A stretch of DNA of 64,000 nucleotides, taken from positions 310,001 to 374,000 of the forward strand of contig NZ_LISW01000002.1 in assembly GCF_001905735.1 (NCBI RefSeq), given 5' to 3'. The notes beneath the pieces are model-generated. The model was not told the origin of the DNA and made no database searches. It saw nothing but the letters and a program-made list of their open reading frames with translations. The position numbers were made by a program, and so were the translations under genes. The DNA comes from Streptomyces sp. CB01249 (lineage in GTDB: Bacteria; Actinomycetota; Actinomycetes; Streptomycetales; Streptomycetaceae). The number at the start of each line of letters is the position of its first letter. The first letter of the stretch is position 1. Below are positions 15,323 through 23,601 of this stretch, piece after piece.

Positions 15323-16549
15323 ATGACAGAGACCCAGTCCGAGCCCCAGCCCCGGGCCACCCAGACCACCGCCTTCCCGCAGGACCGCACCTGTCCCTAC
15401 CACCCGCCCACCGGCTACCCGAGCGAGAGCCGCGGGCAGCGCTCGGTGTCCCGGGTCCGCCTCTTCGACGGCCGTACGGTCTGGCTGGTGACCGGGCACG
15501 CGGAGGCGCGGGCGCTGCTGGCCGACCCCCGCCTGTCGTCCGACCGCACGCACCCGGACTTCCCGCTCTTCGCGCCGCGGCTCACCGCGTCCAGGCAGCG
15601 CCGCGTCGAGCTGATCGGCGTGGACGACCCGGAGCACAACGTGCAGCGCCGGATGCTGATCCCGAGCTTCACGGTCCGGCGGGCGGCGGCGCTGCGGCCG
15701 CGCATCCAGGAGACCGTGGACCGGCTGCTCGACGCGATGGTGGCGCAGGGGCCGCCGGCCGAGCTGGTGGAGGCGTTCGCGCTGCCGGTGCCGTCCATGG
15801 TCATCTGCGCGCTGCTCGGGGTGCCGTACGCGGACCACGAGTTCTTCGAGGACCGCTCGCGCAAGCTGCTCCGGGGGCCCGGGCCGGAGGACGTGGTCGC
15901 GGCCCGGGACGACCTGGACGCGTACTTCGGCGAGCTGATCGAGCGGAAGCGGCGCGATCCGGGCGACGGGCTGCTGGACGAGCTGATCGCCGAGCGGCTG
16001 GAGACCGGGCAGGTGGAGCGGGACGAGCTGGTGCGCCTGGCGCAGATCCTGCTCGTGGCCGGACACGAGACGACCGCGAACATGATCTCGCTCGGCACGT
16101 TCACGCTGCTCCGGCACCCGGACCAGCTGGCCCGGTTCACCGGCGGCGGGGCGGAGGCGGTGCCGGCCGCCGTGGAGGAGCTGCTGAGGTTCCTCTCCAT
16201 CGCGGACGGGCTGTCCCGGATGGCGGTGGAGGACATCGAGATCGGCGGGGAGACGCTGCGGGCGGGGGACGGCGTGCTGCTGTCCACCGCGGTGATCAAC
16301 CGGGACGCGTCGGTCTTCGAGACGCCGGACGAGCTGGACCTCGGGCGAGGCGCGCGGGGCCATGTCGCCTTCGGCTTCGGCATCCACCAGTGCCTGGGCC
16401 AGAACCTGGCCCGCGCCGAACTGGAGATCGCCCTGCCCGCGCTCTTCCGCCGCCTGCCGGGTCTCCGGCTCGCGGTGGACCCGGAGGAGGTCCCGTTCAA
16501 ACCGGGCGACACGGTGCAGGGCCTGCTGGAACTGCCGGTGACCTGGTGA
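15323..16549 (+). CDS. Cytochrome P450, CYP105-like
   Basis: A 408-residue soluble bacterial P450 monooxygenase. Hallmarks: I-helix AGHETT (Ala246-Thr251, the oxygen-activating acid/alcohol pair), K-helix ExxR (Glu286/Arg289 in EELLR), and the haem loop FGFGIHQCLGQNLA with the thiolate Cys357. The N-terminal region (RTCPYHPPTGY, DGRTVWLVTGHAEARALL, DPRLSSDRTHPDFP) is that of the Streptomyces CYP105 family, which hydroxylates diverse xenobiotics and macrolides; the substrate here cannot be told. The start is the ATG at 15323, since the upstream in-frame codons overlap the palindromic operator. A dedicated ferredoxin follows after 14 nt. Confidence 0.93.
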   Translation: MTETQSEPQPRATQTTAFPQDRTCPYHPPTGYPSESRGQRSVSRVRLFDGRTVWLVTGHAEARALLADPRLSSDRTHPDFPLFAPRLTASRQRRVELIGVDDPEHNVQRRMLIPSFTVRRAAALRPRIQETVDRLLDAMVAQGPPAELVEAFALPVPSMVICALLGVPYADHEFFEDRSRKLLRGPGPEDVVAARDDLDAYFGELIERKRRDPGDGLLDELIAERLETGQVERDELVRLAQILLVAGHETTANMISLGTFTLLRHPDQLARFTGGGAEAVPAAVEELLRFLSIADGLSRMAVEDIEIGGETLRAGDGVLLSTAVINRDASVFETPDELDLGRGARGHVAFGFGIHQCLGQNLARAELEIALPALFRRLPGLRLAVDPEEVPFKPGDTVQGLLELPVTW

Positions 16550-16563
16550 CGGAGGAGAGCCCC

Positions 16564-16743
16564 ATGCGGATCGACATCGACAAGGACGTGTGCATCGGCG
16601 CGGGCCAGTGCGCCCTGGCCGCCCCGAAGGTCTTCACCCAGGACGAGGACGGCCTCAGCGAACTCCTGCCGGAGGCGGCGCCGGGCCCGATGGTGGCGGA
16701 GGCGGTCCGGGCGTGCCCGGTGGGGGCGATCAGGGCGCGATGA
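16564..16743 (+). CDS. 3Fe-4S ferredoxin, P450 electron donor
   Basis: A 59-residue ferredoxin of the type paired with CYP105 enzymes. Cysteines are Cys10, Cys16 and Cys51 (CIGAGQC and ACPVGAI): the CX5C spacing with the second position of the usual CxxCxxC missing points to a 3Fe-4S cluster. It begins at ATG 16564 after GGAGGAGAGCCCC, 14 nt past the P450 stop, so it belongs to the same transcript. It carries electrons from a ferredoxin reductase (not encoded in this window) to the P450. Confidence 0.93.
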   Translation: MRIDIDKDVCIGAGQCALAAPKVFTQDEDGLSELLPEAAPGPMVAEAVRACPVGAIRAR

Positions 16744-16750
16744 AGGGTTT

Positions 16751-16794
16751 CGCCGCGCTACGCCGTAGCACGGCGTAGCGCGGCGCGCTACGCT
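16751..16794 (+). promoter_or_regulatory. Inverted-repeat operator and -10 of leaderless toxin-antitoxin operon
   Basis: A perfect 15-bp inverted repeat (16751-16765 and 16771-16785, loop TAGCA) contains GCGCTACGC and its complement; a third copy of that 9-mer lies at 16785-16793. TACGCT at 16789-16794 is a TAnnnT -10 box ending 6 nt before the antitoxin ATG at 16801, with no ribosome site between, so the mRNA is probably leaderless. Antitoxin-toxin complexes binding repeated sites would give autoregulation. The repeat also could end the ferredoxin transcript. Confidence 0.6.
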
Positions 16795-16800
16795 GGTTGT

Positions 16801-17079
16801 ATGAGGACGATTTCGCAGCGGGAGTTCCGGAACAGCTCCGCCGACGTCATGGACGCGGTGGAGGCGGGTGAGGTCTTCCACATCACCCGCAACGGCATAG
16901 AGGTTGCGGAGCTCCGCCCGCTCGCGCGGAAGCGGCGCCTGAGTGCCGAAGAACTGGTGGCGAGACACAGGCGTCTGCCACGCGTGGACAGCGCCCTCAT
17001 GCGGCAGGAAGCGGACGAGTTCTTCGGCGACGAGGACCGTGCCGGGGACGACGACCCCTGGGAGCGGGCCCGTGGCTGA
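16801..17079 (+). CDS. Type II antitoxin, Phd/YefM family
   Basis: A 92-residue antitoxin. The N-terminal Phd/YefM DNA-binding fold is clear ([20 protein letters not shown], then [16 protein letters not shown]), residues 1-45. The acidic C-terminus ([19 protein letters not shown]) is the flexible segment that usually wraps and inhibits the toxin. Overlaps the PIN toxin gene by 8 nt, the usual antitoxin-first order. Represses its own promoter through the repeat just upstream (inferred). Confidence 0.92.
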   Translation: MRTISQREFRNSSADVMDAVEAGEVFHITRNGIEVAELRPLARKRRLSAEELVARHRRLPRVDSALMRQEADEFFGDEDRAGDDDPWERARG

Positions 17080-17476
17080 GCGTCACCGGGTGGGTGTACT
17101 CGACACCTGCACGTACATCGACCTCGACCTGCTGCGGGCGGAGGACCTTCCCGCCTTCCCTCTGCTCACCGCTGTGACCATGGCCGAGCTGCAGCAGGGC
17201 GTGGCGATGGCCAAGGACGCCGCCGGGCGGGCTGCGCGAATGGAGAAGCTCGGGGCCGCTGTGGCCGATTTCGAGCCGCTTCCGTTCAACGGGGAGGCGG
17301 CCGCGCGCTACGGGAGCCTGGTCTCCCTGACTCTTGCCGTAGGCCGCGACCCCCGGCCCCGACGCTTGGACCTGATGATCGCCGCGATTGCCTCGGTCGG
17401 TGAGCTGCCGTTGTTCACGCGTAACGCGGGCGATTTCAAGGGGCTCGAAGGGGTGCTGACGGTCGTCCCCGTGTGA
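17072..17476 (+). CDS. PIN-domain toxin (VapC-like ribonuclease)
   Basis: A 134-residue PIN-domain protein, predicted Mg2+-dependent RNase kept inactive by the preceding antitoxin. Conserved acidic residues are in place: Asp11 ([10 protein letters not shown]), Glu39 ([11 protein letters not shown]), Asp100 ([11 protein letters not shown]) and the late Asn118/Asp121 ([12 protein letters not shown]). The GTG at 17072 lies inside the antitoxin's final codons (8-nt overlap). Phd-type antitoxin with PIN toxin is a common mixed pairing. A strong hairpin follows 15 nt after the stop. Confidence 0.92.
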   Translation: MAERHRVGVLDTCTYIDLDLLRAEDLPAFPLLTAVTMAELQQGVAMAKDAAGRAARMEKLGAAVADFEPLPFNGEAAARYGSLVSLTLAVGRDPRPRRLDLMIAAIASVGELPLFTRNAGDFKGLEGVLTVVPV

Positions 17477-17491
17477 CCCCGTCCGGATACG

Positions 17492-17525
17492 CCGACGGCG
17501 GACCACAGGTGTGGTCCGCCGTCGG
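17492..17525. terminator. Bidirectional hairpin terminator
   Basis: A perfect 15-bp stem (17492-17506 with 17511-17525) and a 4-nt loop lie between the convergent PIN toxin and TetR genes. No U-tract follows, which is common in Streptomyces. Confidence 0.75.
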
Positions 17526-17570
17526 TGAGACAGGACCTGGGGGCGCCGGGGTCGCCCCAGCGGGGGTTCG

Positions 17571-18218
17571 TTACTTCGCCGGCTTCTTGCCCGTGATGCC
17601 GAGGTGCACCAACTGCGCCAGATTCGGCTTGAGTTCGGCCTGCTTGACGCCCCAGGCCGTGAAGCCCTTCTGGTGCGAGGCGACGCCGGCCAGCATGACG
17701 ACCAGGGAGCCCGCCATCGCGGCGGCGCTGATGTCCTTGTCGACCTTGCCCTTCGACTGGAGCTCCTTCACGGACTCCGTCAGGGAGCCGGTCACGGAGT
17801 TCAGGACCTTCATGCGGATCTTGTTGAACCGCTTGTCGCCCTCCGCCGCGCCGAGGTCGATCACGCGCAGGATCGCGTCGTTGCGCCGCCAGAAGTCGAG
17901 GAAGCCCTCCACGAGTTGTTCGGAGGTCTGCCAGCCCGCCTTGCCGACCCAGGAGCGTCCGGCGACCAGTTCGGTCAGTCCGGCGCCCTCCCTGGCGACG
18001 TCCTCGGCGAGTTCGAGGACGGCGCCCTCGACGTCGGGGAAGTACTGGTAGAAGGTCGCTGGTGAAGTCCCCGCCTTCCGGGCGACGTCGATGACTTTGA
18101 CGTCCCGGTACGGCGAGGAGCTGAGCATCTCGCTGAGGCAGTCGAGCAGCTTCTGCCGCGTCGCCTGACCGCGTCGACCGGCCACGCGGCCGTCGACGGT
18201 GCGTACTTGTCCTGTCAT
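17571..18218 (-). CDS. TetR family transcriptional regulator
   Basis: A 215-residue regulator. N-terminal helix-turn-helix at ~20-66: GQATRQKLLDCLSEML, YRDVKVIDVARKAGTSPATF, YQYFPDVEGAVLELAE. The C-terminal ligand/dimer domain (KVLNSVTGSLTESVKELQ, SAAAMAGSLVVMLAGV) is all-helical. The ligand is unknown. Transcribed away from the VOC gene and convergent with the toxin. It could regulate itself through the 240-nt region upstream; no clear palindrome was found there. Confidence 0.9.
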   Translation of the reverse strand: MTGQVRTVDGRVAGRRGQATRQKLLDCLSEMLSSSPYRDVKVIDVARKAGTSPATFYQYFPDVEGAVLELAEDVAREGAGLTELVAGRSWVGKAGWQTSEQLVEGFLDFWRRNDAILRVIDLGAAEGDKRFNKIRMKVLNSVTGSLTESVKELQSKGKVDKDISAAAMAGSLVVMLAGVASHQKGFTAWGVKQAELKPNLAQLVHLGITGKKPAK

Positions 18219-18329
18219 GCCGTCAGCTTACCGACGGGTGATCGGAGCGCGATTCGGCCGAAGCAAATGGGGAACGGGGCCCGCTCGGGCCCCTCGTTGC
18301 CCACAGTGCGATGAATGTTATTAACAGCC

Positions 18330-18351
18330 TGTGGATAACTTCGGTGGATAA
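18330..18351. promoter_or_regulatory. Pair of DnaA-box-like 9-mers
   Basis: TGTGGATAA (18330-18338, complement of TTATCCACA) and GGTGGATAA (18343-18351) lie 13 bp apart in a locally AT-rich stretch between the TetR and VOC genes. The first is a perfect classical DnaA box; the second has one change. No dnaA/dnaN genes are nearby, so this is not oriC; a DnaA-titration or regulatory site is possible. Confidence 0.35.
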
Positions 18352-18458
18352 CTTTCGAACCCGTGTTCGGCCGCAGGGCTTCCGGGGCGCGCCGCACGCA
18401 CCGTAAAGCTACCGTGACTGTGACGGGCGTCACCCCCACGACGGAAGGATCCGGGCCC

Positions 18459-19259
18459 ATGGCCGCGTTCGCGCAGTCCGCACCGTGCTGGGTGGATGTG
18501 CAGCTCCCCGACCTGGAAGCGGGCAAGCGCTTCTACGGCGAGCTGTTCGGCTGGACCTTCCGCCCGGACGGCGACCGCCGCACCGACGCCCTGAGCGACG
18601 GAAAGCTCGTCGCCGCGCTGGCCGCGAAGAAGGACGGCCGCATGCCGACCGCCTGGGGCGTCTACTTCGCCACCGACGACATCGAGGCCTCGGTCACCCG
18701 CGTCCGCGCGGCCGGCGGCCAGGTGATCACCGAACCCGTCCCGGCCGGGCGCCACGGCGTGCTCGCCCAGGCCGCCGACCCGGGCGGCGCGGTCTTCGGC
18801 CTCTGGCAGGCCGGCGACCGCGAGGGCTTCCAGAAGCAGAACGAGCCCGGCTCCTTCTGCTGGACCGAGGTCCACACCCGGTCCAAGGAGCGCGTCGACC
18901 CCTTCTACGAGGAGGTCTTCGGCTTCCGCTGCGCGGACGTGGACGACTCGCCCCTGGATGTCCCCGACACCGACGAGCACCGCGTGGACTTCCGCACGTG
19001 GTCCCCGCCCGGCACCGAACCGGGGCCCGAGACGGCGGTCGGCGGGCGGAGCGTCATCACGGCCGCGTTCCCGGCCGAGCTGCCCAGCCACTTCCTGAGC
19101 TACTTCAACGTCGCAGACTGCGACGACACCGCCCGTACCGTCCAGCGGCTCGGCGGCCGGGTCACCGAACCCCCGCTGGACATCCCGTACGGCAGGATGG
19201 CGGTCCTCCAGGATGACCAGGGAGCCGAGTTCGCCGTACTTCAGGAGCCTGTGTCCTGA
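18459..19259 (+). CDS. VOC (glyoxalase/bleomycin-resistance) family protein, two-domain
   Basis: A 266-residue protein made of two vicinal-oxygen-chelate modules (~7-120 and ~130-262): PCWVDVQLPDLEAGKRFYGE, then FCWTEVHTRSKERVDPFYEE with FGFRCADVD. Both repeats have the beta-alpha-beta-beta-beta signature seen in Streptomyces VOC proteins of unknown substrate. The ATG at 18459 follows GGAAGGATCCGGGCCC. Possible activities in this fold include isomerase, dioxygenase or ligand sequestration; nothing in the neighbourhood decides. Confidence 0.88.
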   Translation: MAAFAQSAPCWVDVQLPDLEAGKRFYGELFGWTFRPDGDRRTDALSDGKLVAALAAKKDGRMPTAWGVYFATDDIEASVTRVRAAGGQVITEPVPAGRHGVLAQAADPGGAVFGLWQAGDREGFQKQNEPGSFCWTEVHTRSKERVDPFYEEVFGFRCADVDDSPLDVPDTDEHRVDFRTWSPPGTEPGPETAVGGRSVITAAFPAELPSHFLSYFNVADCDDTARTVQRLGGRVTEPPLDIPYGRMAVLQDDQGAEFAVLQEPVS

Positions 19260-19433
19260 TACGGGCGGAGTGGCACAGGACACCCCGATCCGCCCCCGGG
19301 TTCGCAACCGGGGCCCCGGCCAGGAACAATCGGGGTGCGCACCGCCGGGCCGCGTCCACGGATGAGACGCTGCACACGGCGGGATTTTCGCGGGCCTCAG
19401 GGAACAGAGGCCCGTACGGGGAGGTGGCAAGTA

Positions 19434-21818
19434 GTGGAGCAGCTGACGCAGCACGACCCGAGGCGGATCGGCCCCTTCGAGGTGCTGGGACGGCTCGGGG
19501 CCGGCGGCATGGGGCTGGTCTATCTGGCCCGGTCCGCGTCGGGCCGCCGGGTGGCGATCAAGACCGTCCGTACGGAACTGGCCGAGGACCAGCTGTTCCG
19601 GGTGCGCTTCACGCGCGAGGTGGAGGCCGCGCGGGCCGTCAGCGGCTTCTACACGGCCGCCGTCGTGGACGCCGACCCGCGCGCCGCCGTGCCGTGGCTC
19701 GCCACCGCGTACGTACCCGCCCCCTCGCTCGAAGAGATCGTCAACGAGTGCGGGCCCATGCCGACCCAGGCGGTGCGCTGGCTCGCGGCGGGCATCGCGG
19801 AGGCCCTCCAGTCCATCCACGGGGCGCAGCTCGTCCACCGCGACATGAAGCCGTCGAACGTGCTCGTCGTGGAGGACGGCCCCCGGGTCATCGACTTCGG
19901 CATCGCGTCCGGGGTCTCCAACACCCGGCTCACCATGACCAACGTGGCCGTCGGCACGCCCGCGTACATGTCACCGGAGCAGGCCCGGGACTCGCGGAGC
20001 GTGACGGGGGCCAGTGACATCTTCTCGCTGGGCTCCACGCTGGTCTTCGCCGCGACCGGGCACGCCCCGTACCGGGGGGCCAACCCGGTCGAGACGGTGT
20101 TCATGCTGCTGCGCGAGAGCCCCGACCTGTCGGGCCTGCCGGACGATCTGCGGCCGCTGATCGACTCGTGCATGCAGACGGACCCGGCCCTGCGGCCCAC
20201 CCCGGCCGACCTTCAGGCCCAGCTCGCCCCGCACCTCTTCGCCTCCGGCGGCGGTGACGACGACGGCGGTACGGCTTCCGCGTGGCTGCCGGCCGCTGCG
20301 ACCGCGCTGATCGAGCGGCGCCGGGGCGGTGGCCGGGCGCCGGCCGCCCCGCCCGCGCCGCCCGTCGCGCCGCCGCAGCCCGCCGAGACCGCGCCGCACC
20401 CGCCGCCCGGCACGGACTGGGACGGCCCCTGGCACAGCGGCGCCCCCGCCCGCCCGACCGCCCCGCCGGTGCCCGACGCCGGGGGCCCGGTGCGGCTGAC
20501 CGGCGTCCAGGTGCCGATCGGGCCCGGGCCCCGGGTGCAGGACGTCCGCGCCTCGGCCTCCGGCGCCGACGCGGGCCCCGCGACCGGCTGGGTCCGCCCG
20601 CCCGGCGGGGTCAACGGCACGCCCCCGCCCGTCCCCGTGCCCCCTCCGGCGCAGGCCCCCGATTCCGCGCAGTCCGGGCCCGCCCGGTGGCGGCCCTGGC
20701 GGTTCCGGATGTCCAACGACGTGTGGGGCACGCCGGTCGTCGTCGGCGACCTGCTGTACGTCACGTCCTTCGAGGTCCACGCGCTGGACACCGGCAACGG
20801 GCGGCGCCAGTTCAAGACCCGGGACGTCGCCTGGGCGATGGCCGTCGACGGCGGCCGCATCCACGCCTCGGACGGCCCCTCCCTCTACGCCCTGGACGCC
20901 ACCAGCGGCGCCGAGCGGTGGCGGGTGGGCGCCGACGCCTGGGTGTACGCGCTCAAGGCCGACCGGGGCACGGTCGTCACGGCCACCCGGGGCGGCGGCG
21001 TCCAGGCGTGGGAGGCGGCGACCGGCGAGAAGCTGTGGGACCTGAGCGGCGCGCAGACGGACTTCGAGACGCCGGAGGGCGGGCCGGTCATCCACGACGG
21101 CACGGTGTACGTCTGGCAGGACGCGCGCCTCAAGGCCCTCGACGCCCGGACCGGCGTCGAGCGCTGGTCGTACCCCATCGGCGACGCGGCCTCCTGCGGC
21201 GGTGTGCCGGTCCGGGTGACCCCCGCGCCGGACGGTTACGTGTACGTCGCCGCCGGGACGCGGGTCCTCGCGGTGGACATCGCGGCCGGGCACGTCCGCT
21301 GGCACTTCGAGTGCCCGGCGGTCTTCCTGTCCCCGCCCGCCTTCGCCCCCGGCCCGGCCGTCACCGGAGGCGGGGTCTACCTCGCGGACTACCTCGGTAC
21401 GGTGTACGCCCTGGATGCCGCGACCGGCAAGGACCGCTGGCGCATCGCCACGGAGGCCAGGCAGTCGGCGGAACCGGTGCTCGTCGTCGCCGGCAACGTC
21501 CATGTGGGCAGCGGCAGCGCGCTCTACACCCTCGACGCGGTCACCGGCACCCCGAAGTGGCGGTTCGCGGCGGGCGGCGAGGTGGTGGGCGCCCCGGTCG
21601 TCGCGGACGGCCGCGTCCACTTCGGCTCGGCGGACCACGTCCTGTACACCCTCGACGCGGCGGGCGGCCAGCTCCGCTGGAAGCTCGCCACCGGCGGAGA
21701 GATCACGGGCTCGCCCGTGGTCCGGAACGGCGTGGTGTACGCGTGCAGCAAGGACCGCTGCGTGTACGCGCTGGACGCCCTGAAGGGCACGGGGACTGGC
21801 GCCCGCGCGCGAGCGTAG
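19434..21818 (+). CDS. Serine/threonine protein kinase with PQQ-like beta-propeller
   Basis: A 794-residue Hanks-type kinase. Start at the GTG at 19434, after GGGGAGGTGGCAAGTA. Kinase domain ~13-275: glycine loop LGAGGMG, ATP-anchoring Lys43 (VAIKTV), catalytic HRDMKPSN (Asp137), DFG (Asp154), and GTPAYMSPEQA. A Pro/Ala-rich linker (~285-420) leads to a C-terminal pyrrolo-quinoline-quinone-like propeller (~420-790) made of repeats with alternating LYALDATSG and AERWR, VYALDAATGKDRWR, LYTLDAVTGTPKWR. No transmembrane helix is evident, so both domains may be cytoplasmic. The propeller is likely a ligand or protein sensor. Converges with the gene at 21918. Confidence 0.92.
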   Translation: MEQLTQHDPRRIGPFEVLGRLGAGGMGLVYLARSASGRRVAIKTVRTELAEDQLFRVRFTREVEAARAVSGFYTAAVVDADPRAAVPWLATAYVPAPSLEEIVNECGPMPTQAVRWLAAGIAEALQSIHGAQLVHRDMKPSNVLVVEDGPRVIDFGIASGVSNTRLTMTNVAVGTPAYMSPEQARDSRSVTGASDIFSLGSTLVFAATGHAPYRGANPVETVFMLLRESPDLSGLPDDLRPLIDSCMQTDPALRPTPADLQAQLAPHLFASGGGDDDGGTASAWLPAAATALIERRRGGGRAPAAPPAPPVAPPQPAETAPHPPPGTDWDGPWHSGAPARPTAPPVPDAGGPVRLTGVQVPIGPGPRVQDVRASASGADAGPATGWVRPPGGVNGTPPPVPVPPPAQAPDSAQSGPARWRPWRFRMSNDVWGTPVVVGDLLYVTSFEVHALDTGNGRRQFKTRDVAWAMAVDGGRIHASDGPSLYALDATSGAERWRVGADAWVYALKADRGTVVTATRGGGVQAWEAATGEKLWDLSGAQTDFETPEGGPVIHDGTVYVWQDARLKALDARTGVERWSYPIGDAASCGGVPVRVTPAPDGYVYVAAGTRVLAVDIAAGHVRWHFECPAVFLSPPAFAPGPAVTGGGVYLADYLGTVYALDAATGKDRWRIATEARQSAEPVLVVAGNVHVGSGSALYTLDAVTGTPKWRFAAGGEVVGAPVVADGRVHFGSADHVLYTLDAAGGQLRWKLATGGEITGSPVVRNGVVYACSKDRCVYALDALKGTGTGARARA

Positions 21819-21917
21819 GGCTGCCGCCCCGGAGACCCCGTCCGCGCACCGCCCACCAGGGCAACGGTTCCGTCCTCAATCGCCGGACGGGCTGGGAGGT
21901 CCGCCAGGCGGGTTGGG

Positions 21918-22514
21918 TCAGCCGCTGGGCGGGCTGGGAGGTCTGCGGTGTGGGCCTGGGTTGTCAGGGCCCACGTAAGGGTTGTCCCCCTCCGGCTCCG
22001 GCCAGGGGCTCGTCTGGACCGAGGGGCCCGGCTCCCGGGTCGGGGGCCACGTGTCGGGGGCGGACGAGTCCGGTGCGGCGTACCGCGGAGGGCGGTGGCG
22101 GCCCGACATCGTGGCGGAGCCCAGAAGCATCAGCGCCCCACCCCCCGCGGCGAGCGCGACGCCCACGTCCAGGCCCGAGCCGTCGCCCGCGACGGCCAGG
22201 CTGTCCGTCACCTGGAAGACGCGGACCATCCACAGCACGGTGAACCCGAGCACCACCACGCCCGCGAGCGCGACGAGCGTACGGGAGCGCAGCACGACCC
22301 CCAGCACCGTCACGACCGCCGCGCACAGGAACGGCAGCCACAGCGAGCCGAACAGGCCGCCGGACTGCGTACCGGTCGCACCGGTGCCGGTGAAGAGGTC
22401 GCCCAGCCGGTAGTGCCGCCCGAGGCGGCCGTCGTACCAGTCACGGAAGGGGCTCAGCACGGCGGCCGCCGCTCCGGCGAGAGCGAGGACCGCACCGAGG
22501 ACGTTGCGGATCAT
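21918..22514 (-). CDS. Multi-pass membrane protein, proline-rich tail
   Basis: A 198-residue product from the ATG at 22514, chosen for its TGGAGGTACGGAC ribosome site over a longer open frame. Four hydrophobic segments: ~4-22 (VLGAVLALAGAAAAVLSPF), ~57-75 (WLPFLCAAVVTVLGVVL), ~80-97 and ~115-135, followed by a Pro-rich cytoplasmic-type tail (TWPPTREPGPSV). The layout matches small Streptomyces membrane proteins of unknown function. Convergent with the propeller-kinase gene, with 99 nt of G-rich, internally repetitive sequence (GGGCTGGGAGGTC twice) between. Confidence 0.7.
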   Translation of the reverse strand: MIRNVLGAVLALAGAAAAVLSPFRDWYDGRLGRHYRLGDLFTGTGATGTQSGGLFGSLWLPFLCAAVVTVLGVVLRSRTLVALAGVVVLGFTVLWMVRVFQVTDSLAVAGDGSGLDVGVALAAGGGALMLLGSATMSGRHRPPRYAAPDSSAPDTWPPTREPGPSVQTSPWPEPEGDNPYVGPDNPGPHRRPPSPPSG

Positions 22515-22709
22515 GTCCGTACCTCCAGGACGCGCTCTCGCTCCGACGCTACGCCGCACGGGTTGCCCCCGCCACCAGACGGGGACGAGACCGTGACAGG
22601 GTCATGACCGGCCCGCCGGTCATCCGCGCCATGCTGTGGGATACGGTTCCGTGTCGCCCGGCCACCCGGCCGGTCACGGCAGAACACCACACAATCGGGG
22701 GCGGATTCG

Positions 22710-23252
22710 ATGAAACGGCAGCACGTCAAGCTGACGGTGGTCCTGGTCGCGGTGGTACTCGCGCTGACCGGCTTCTCCACCGGCAGCCACGGCAGCAAGA
22801 GCAGGAGCGGCAAGAGCCGTTCCAGCCACAGCAGCGGTGGCGGTTGCTCCAACGACAAGAAGAGCAACGGCACGTACCACGACACCGACTCCGACTCCGG
22901 CACCCGCTACAACCGCACGTCGGGCGGTACCTCGGGCACCACCCGTACGTCCCCGACCCCCACGGCCACCGCCGCCCCGAAGGCGTACGTCTTCCGCTGT
23001 GCCACCCCCGCGAAGGGCGCGGCCAAGGCGGTCACCACCTCCACGGTCCGCCTCACCGCGACCGCGAGCGGCAGCCGCACGTACGACGTCGACGTGACCT
23101 TCCTCGACGCGTCCGGCATCGCGATCGACACGGGCCGCGCGACGGCGAAGGCGTCCCGCGGCGAGACGAAGACCGTGTCCGTGCCGATGGACCACCCGGA
23201 CAAGGTCGCCCAGGTCGCGAAGTGCACGGTCACGGCCCAGCTGAGCTACTGA
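22710..23252 (+). CDS. Secreted/cell-surface protein with Ser/Gly-rich linker
   Basis: A 180-residue protein. Residues ~8-24 form a signal-peptide-like core (LTVVLVAVVLALTGFS), followed by a very Ser/Gly/Lys-rich low-complexity stretch (~26-90, including KSRSSHSSGGGCSNDKK) and a compact C-terminal domain (~93-180: AYVFRCATPAKGAAKAVTT to VAQVAKCTVTAQLSY) with two cysteines likely forming a disulfide. The domain looks like a FxLYD/immunoglobulin-like fold (VDVTFLDASGIAIDTGRAT). No lipobox is clear. Function unknown; seen as a recurrent Streptomyces secreted protein type. Confidence 0.75.
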   Translation: MKRQHVKLTVVLVAVVLALTGFSTGSHGSKSRSGKSRSSHSSGGGCSNDKKSNGTYHDTDSDSGTRYNRTSGGTSGTTRTSPTPTATAAPKAYVFRCATPAKGAAKAVTTSTVRLTATASGSRTYDVDVTFLDASGIAIDTGRATAKASRGETKTVSVPMDHPDKVAQVAKCTVTAQLSY

Positions 23253-23342
23253 CGGCGCCGCGCACACACGTAACGGCCGCGACGGCATCCCCTCCGCGCC
23301 GCCGCGGCCGTTCCCCCTACCCCCGTGGTCCCGCCAGATGGC

Positions 23343-23522
23343 TCAACGCGGATCCGGGCCCGTCATGTGGCTGTCGAGCGGCTTGATCTCGGGCTCGCCG
23401 GTCATGTGGCTGTCGAGCGGCTTGACCTTGGGCTCGCCGGTCATGTGGCTGTCCTGCGGCTCGATGTCGCCGGTGGTGCCGGGCTTCGGTGCGGTCACCT
23501 TGGTCTTCTTGTCGTCGCTCAT
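23343..23522 (-). CDS. 59-residue DSHMTG-repeat peptide
   Basis: A tiny hydrophilic protein from the ATG at 23522 (MSDDKKTKVTAPKPGTTG start). Its C-terminal half is a tandem repeat of 13 residues around PLDSHMTGEP: IEPQDSHMTGEP, VKPLDSHMTGEP, IKPLDSHMTGPDPR. The core Asp-Ser-His-Met-Thr-Gly occurs three times. Similar short Streptomyces proteins with DxHATG repeats are, to my memory, databased under the uninformative name sigma-like protein; nothing here is a sigma factor. No signal peptide, membrane segment or known enzyme motif. It sits 195 nt downstream of the SARP regulator in the same orientation, behind a hairpin. A precursor, binding scaffold or metal ligand peptide are all possible; none is supported directly. 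Confidence 0.7.
   Translation of the reverse strand: MSDDKKTKVTAPKPGTTGDIEPQDSHMTGEPKVKPLDSHMTGEPEIKPLDSHMTGPDPR
23362..23460 (-). repeat. 39-bp tandem repeats in the small peptide gene
   Basis: Units 23362-23400 and 23401-23439 differ at very few positions; a shorter diverged third begins at 23440. The period of 39 nt equals 13 codons, keeping frame. Confidence 0.8.
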
Positions 23523-23561
23523 GCTGTGAACTCCGTTGCTGGGTGCATGGTTGGTCGGCAA

Positions 23562-23601
23562 AGCCCGTCCGGCTGTTCCCCCGTGGACTGCCGGACGGGC
23601 T
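23562..23601 (-). terminator. Hairpin between SARP gene and repeat-peptide gene
   Basis: A 12-bp perfect stem (AGCCCGTCCGGC at 23562-23573 with its complement at 23590-23601), 16-nt loop, 117 nt after the SARP stop and 40 nt before the peptide start. It could terminate the SARP transcript or attenuate read-through into the peptide gene. Confidence 0.6.

Noticed and set aside
18330..18351. Chromosomal origin
   Set aside because: Only two DnaA-like boxes and no dnaA, dnaN or box cluster nearby.
23343..23522. Sigma factor or RiPP precursor assignment for the repeat peptide
   Set aside because: No sigma regions, no leader/core cleavage motif and no modifying enzyme gene adjacent; left as unknown.
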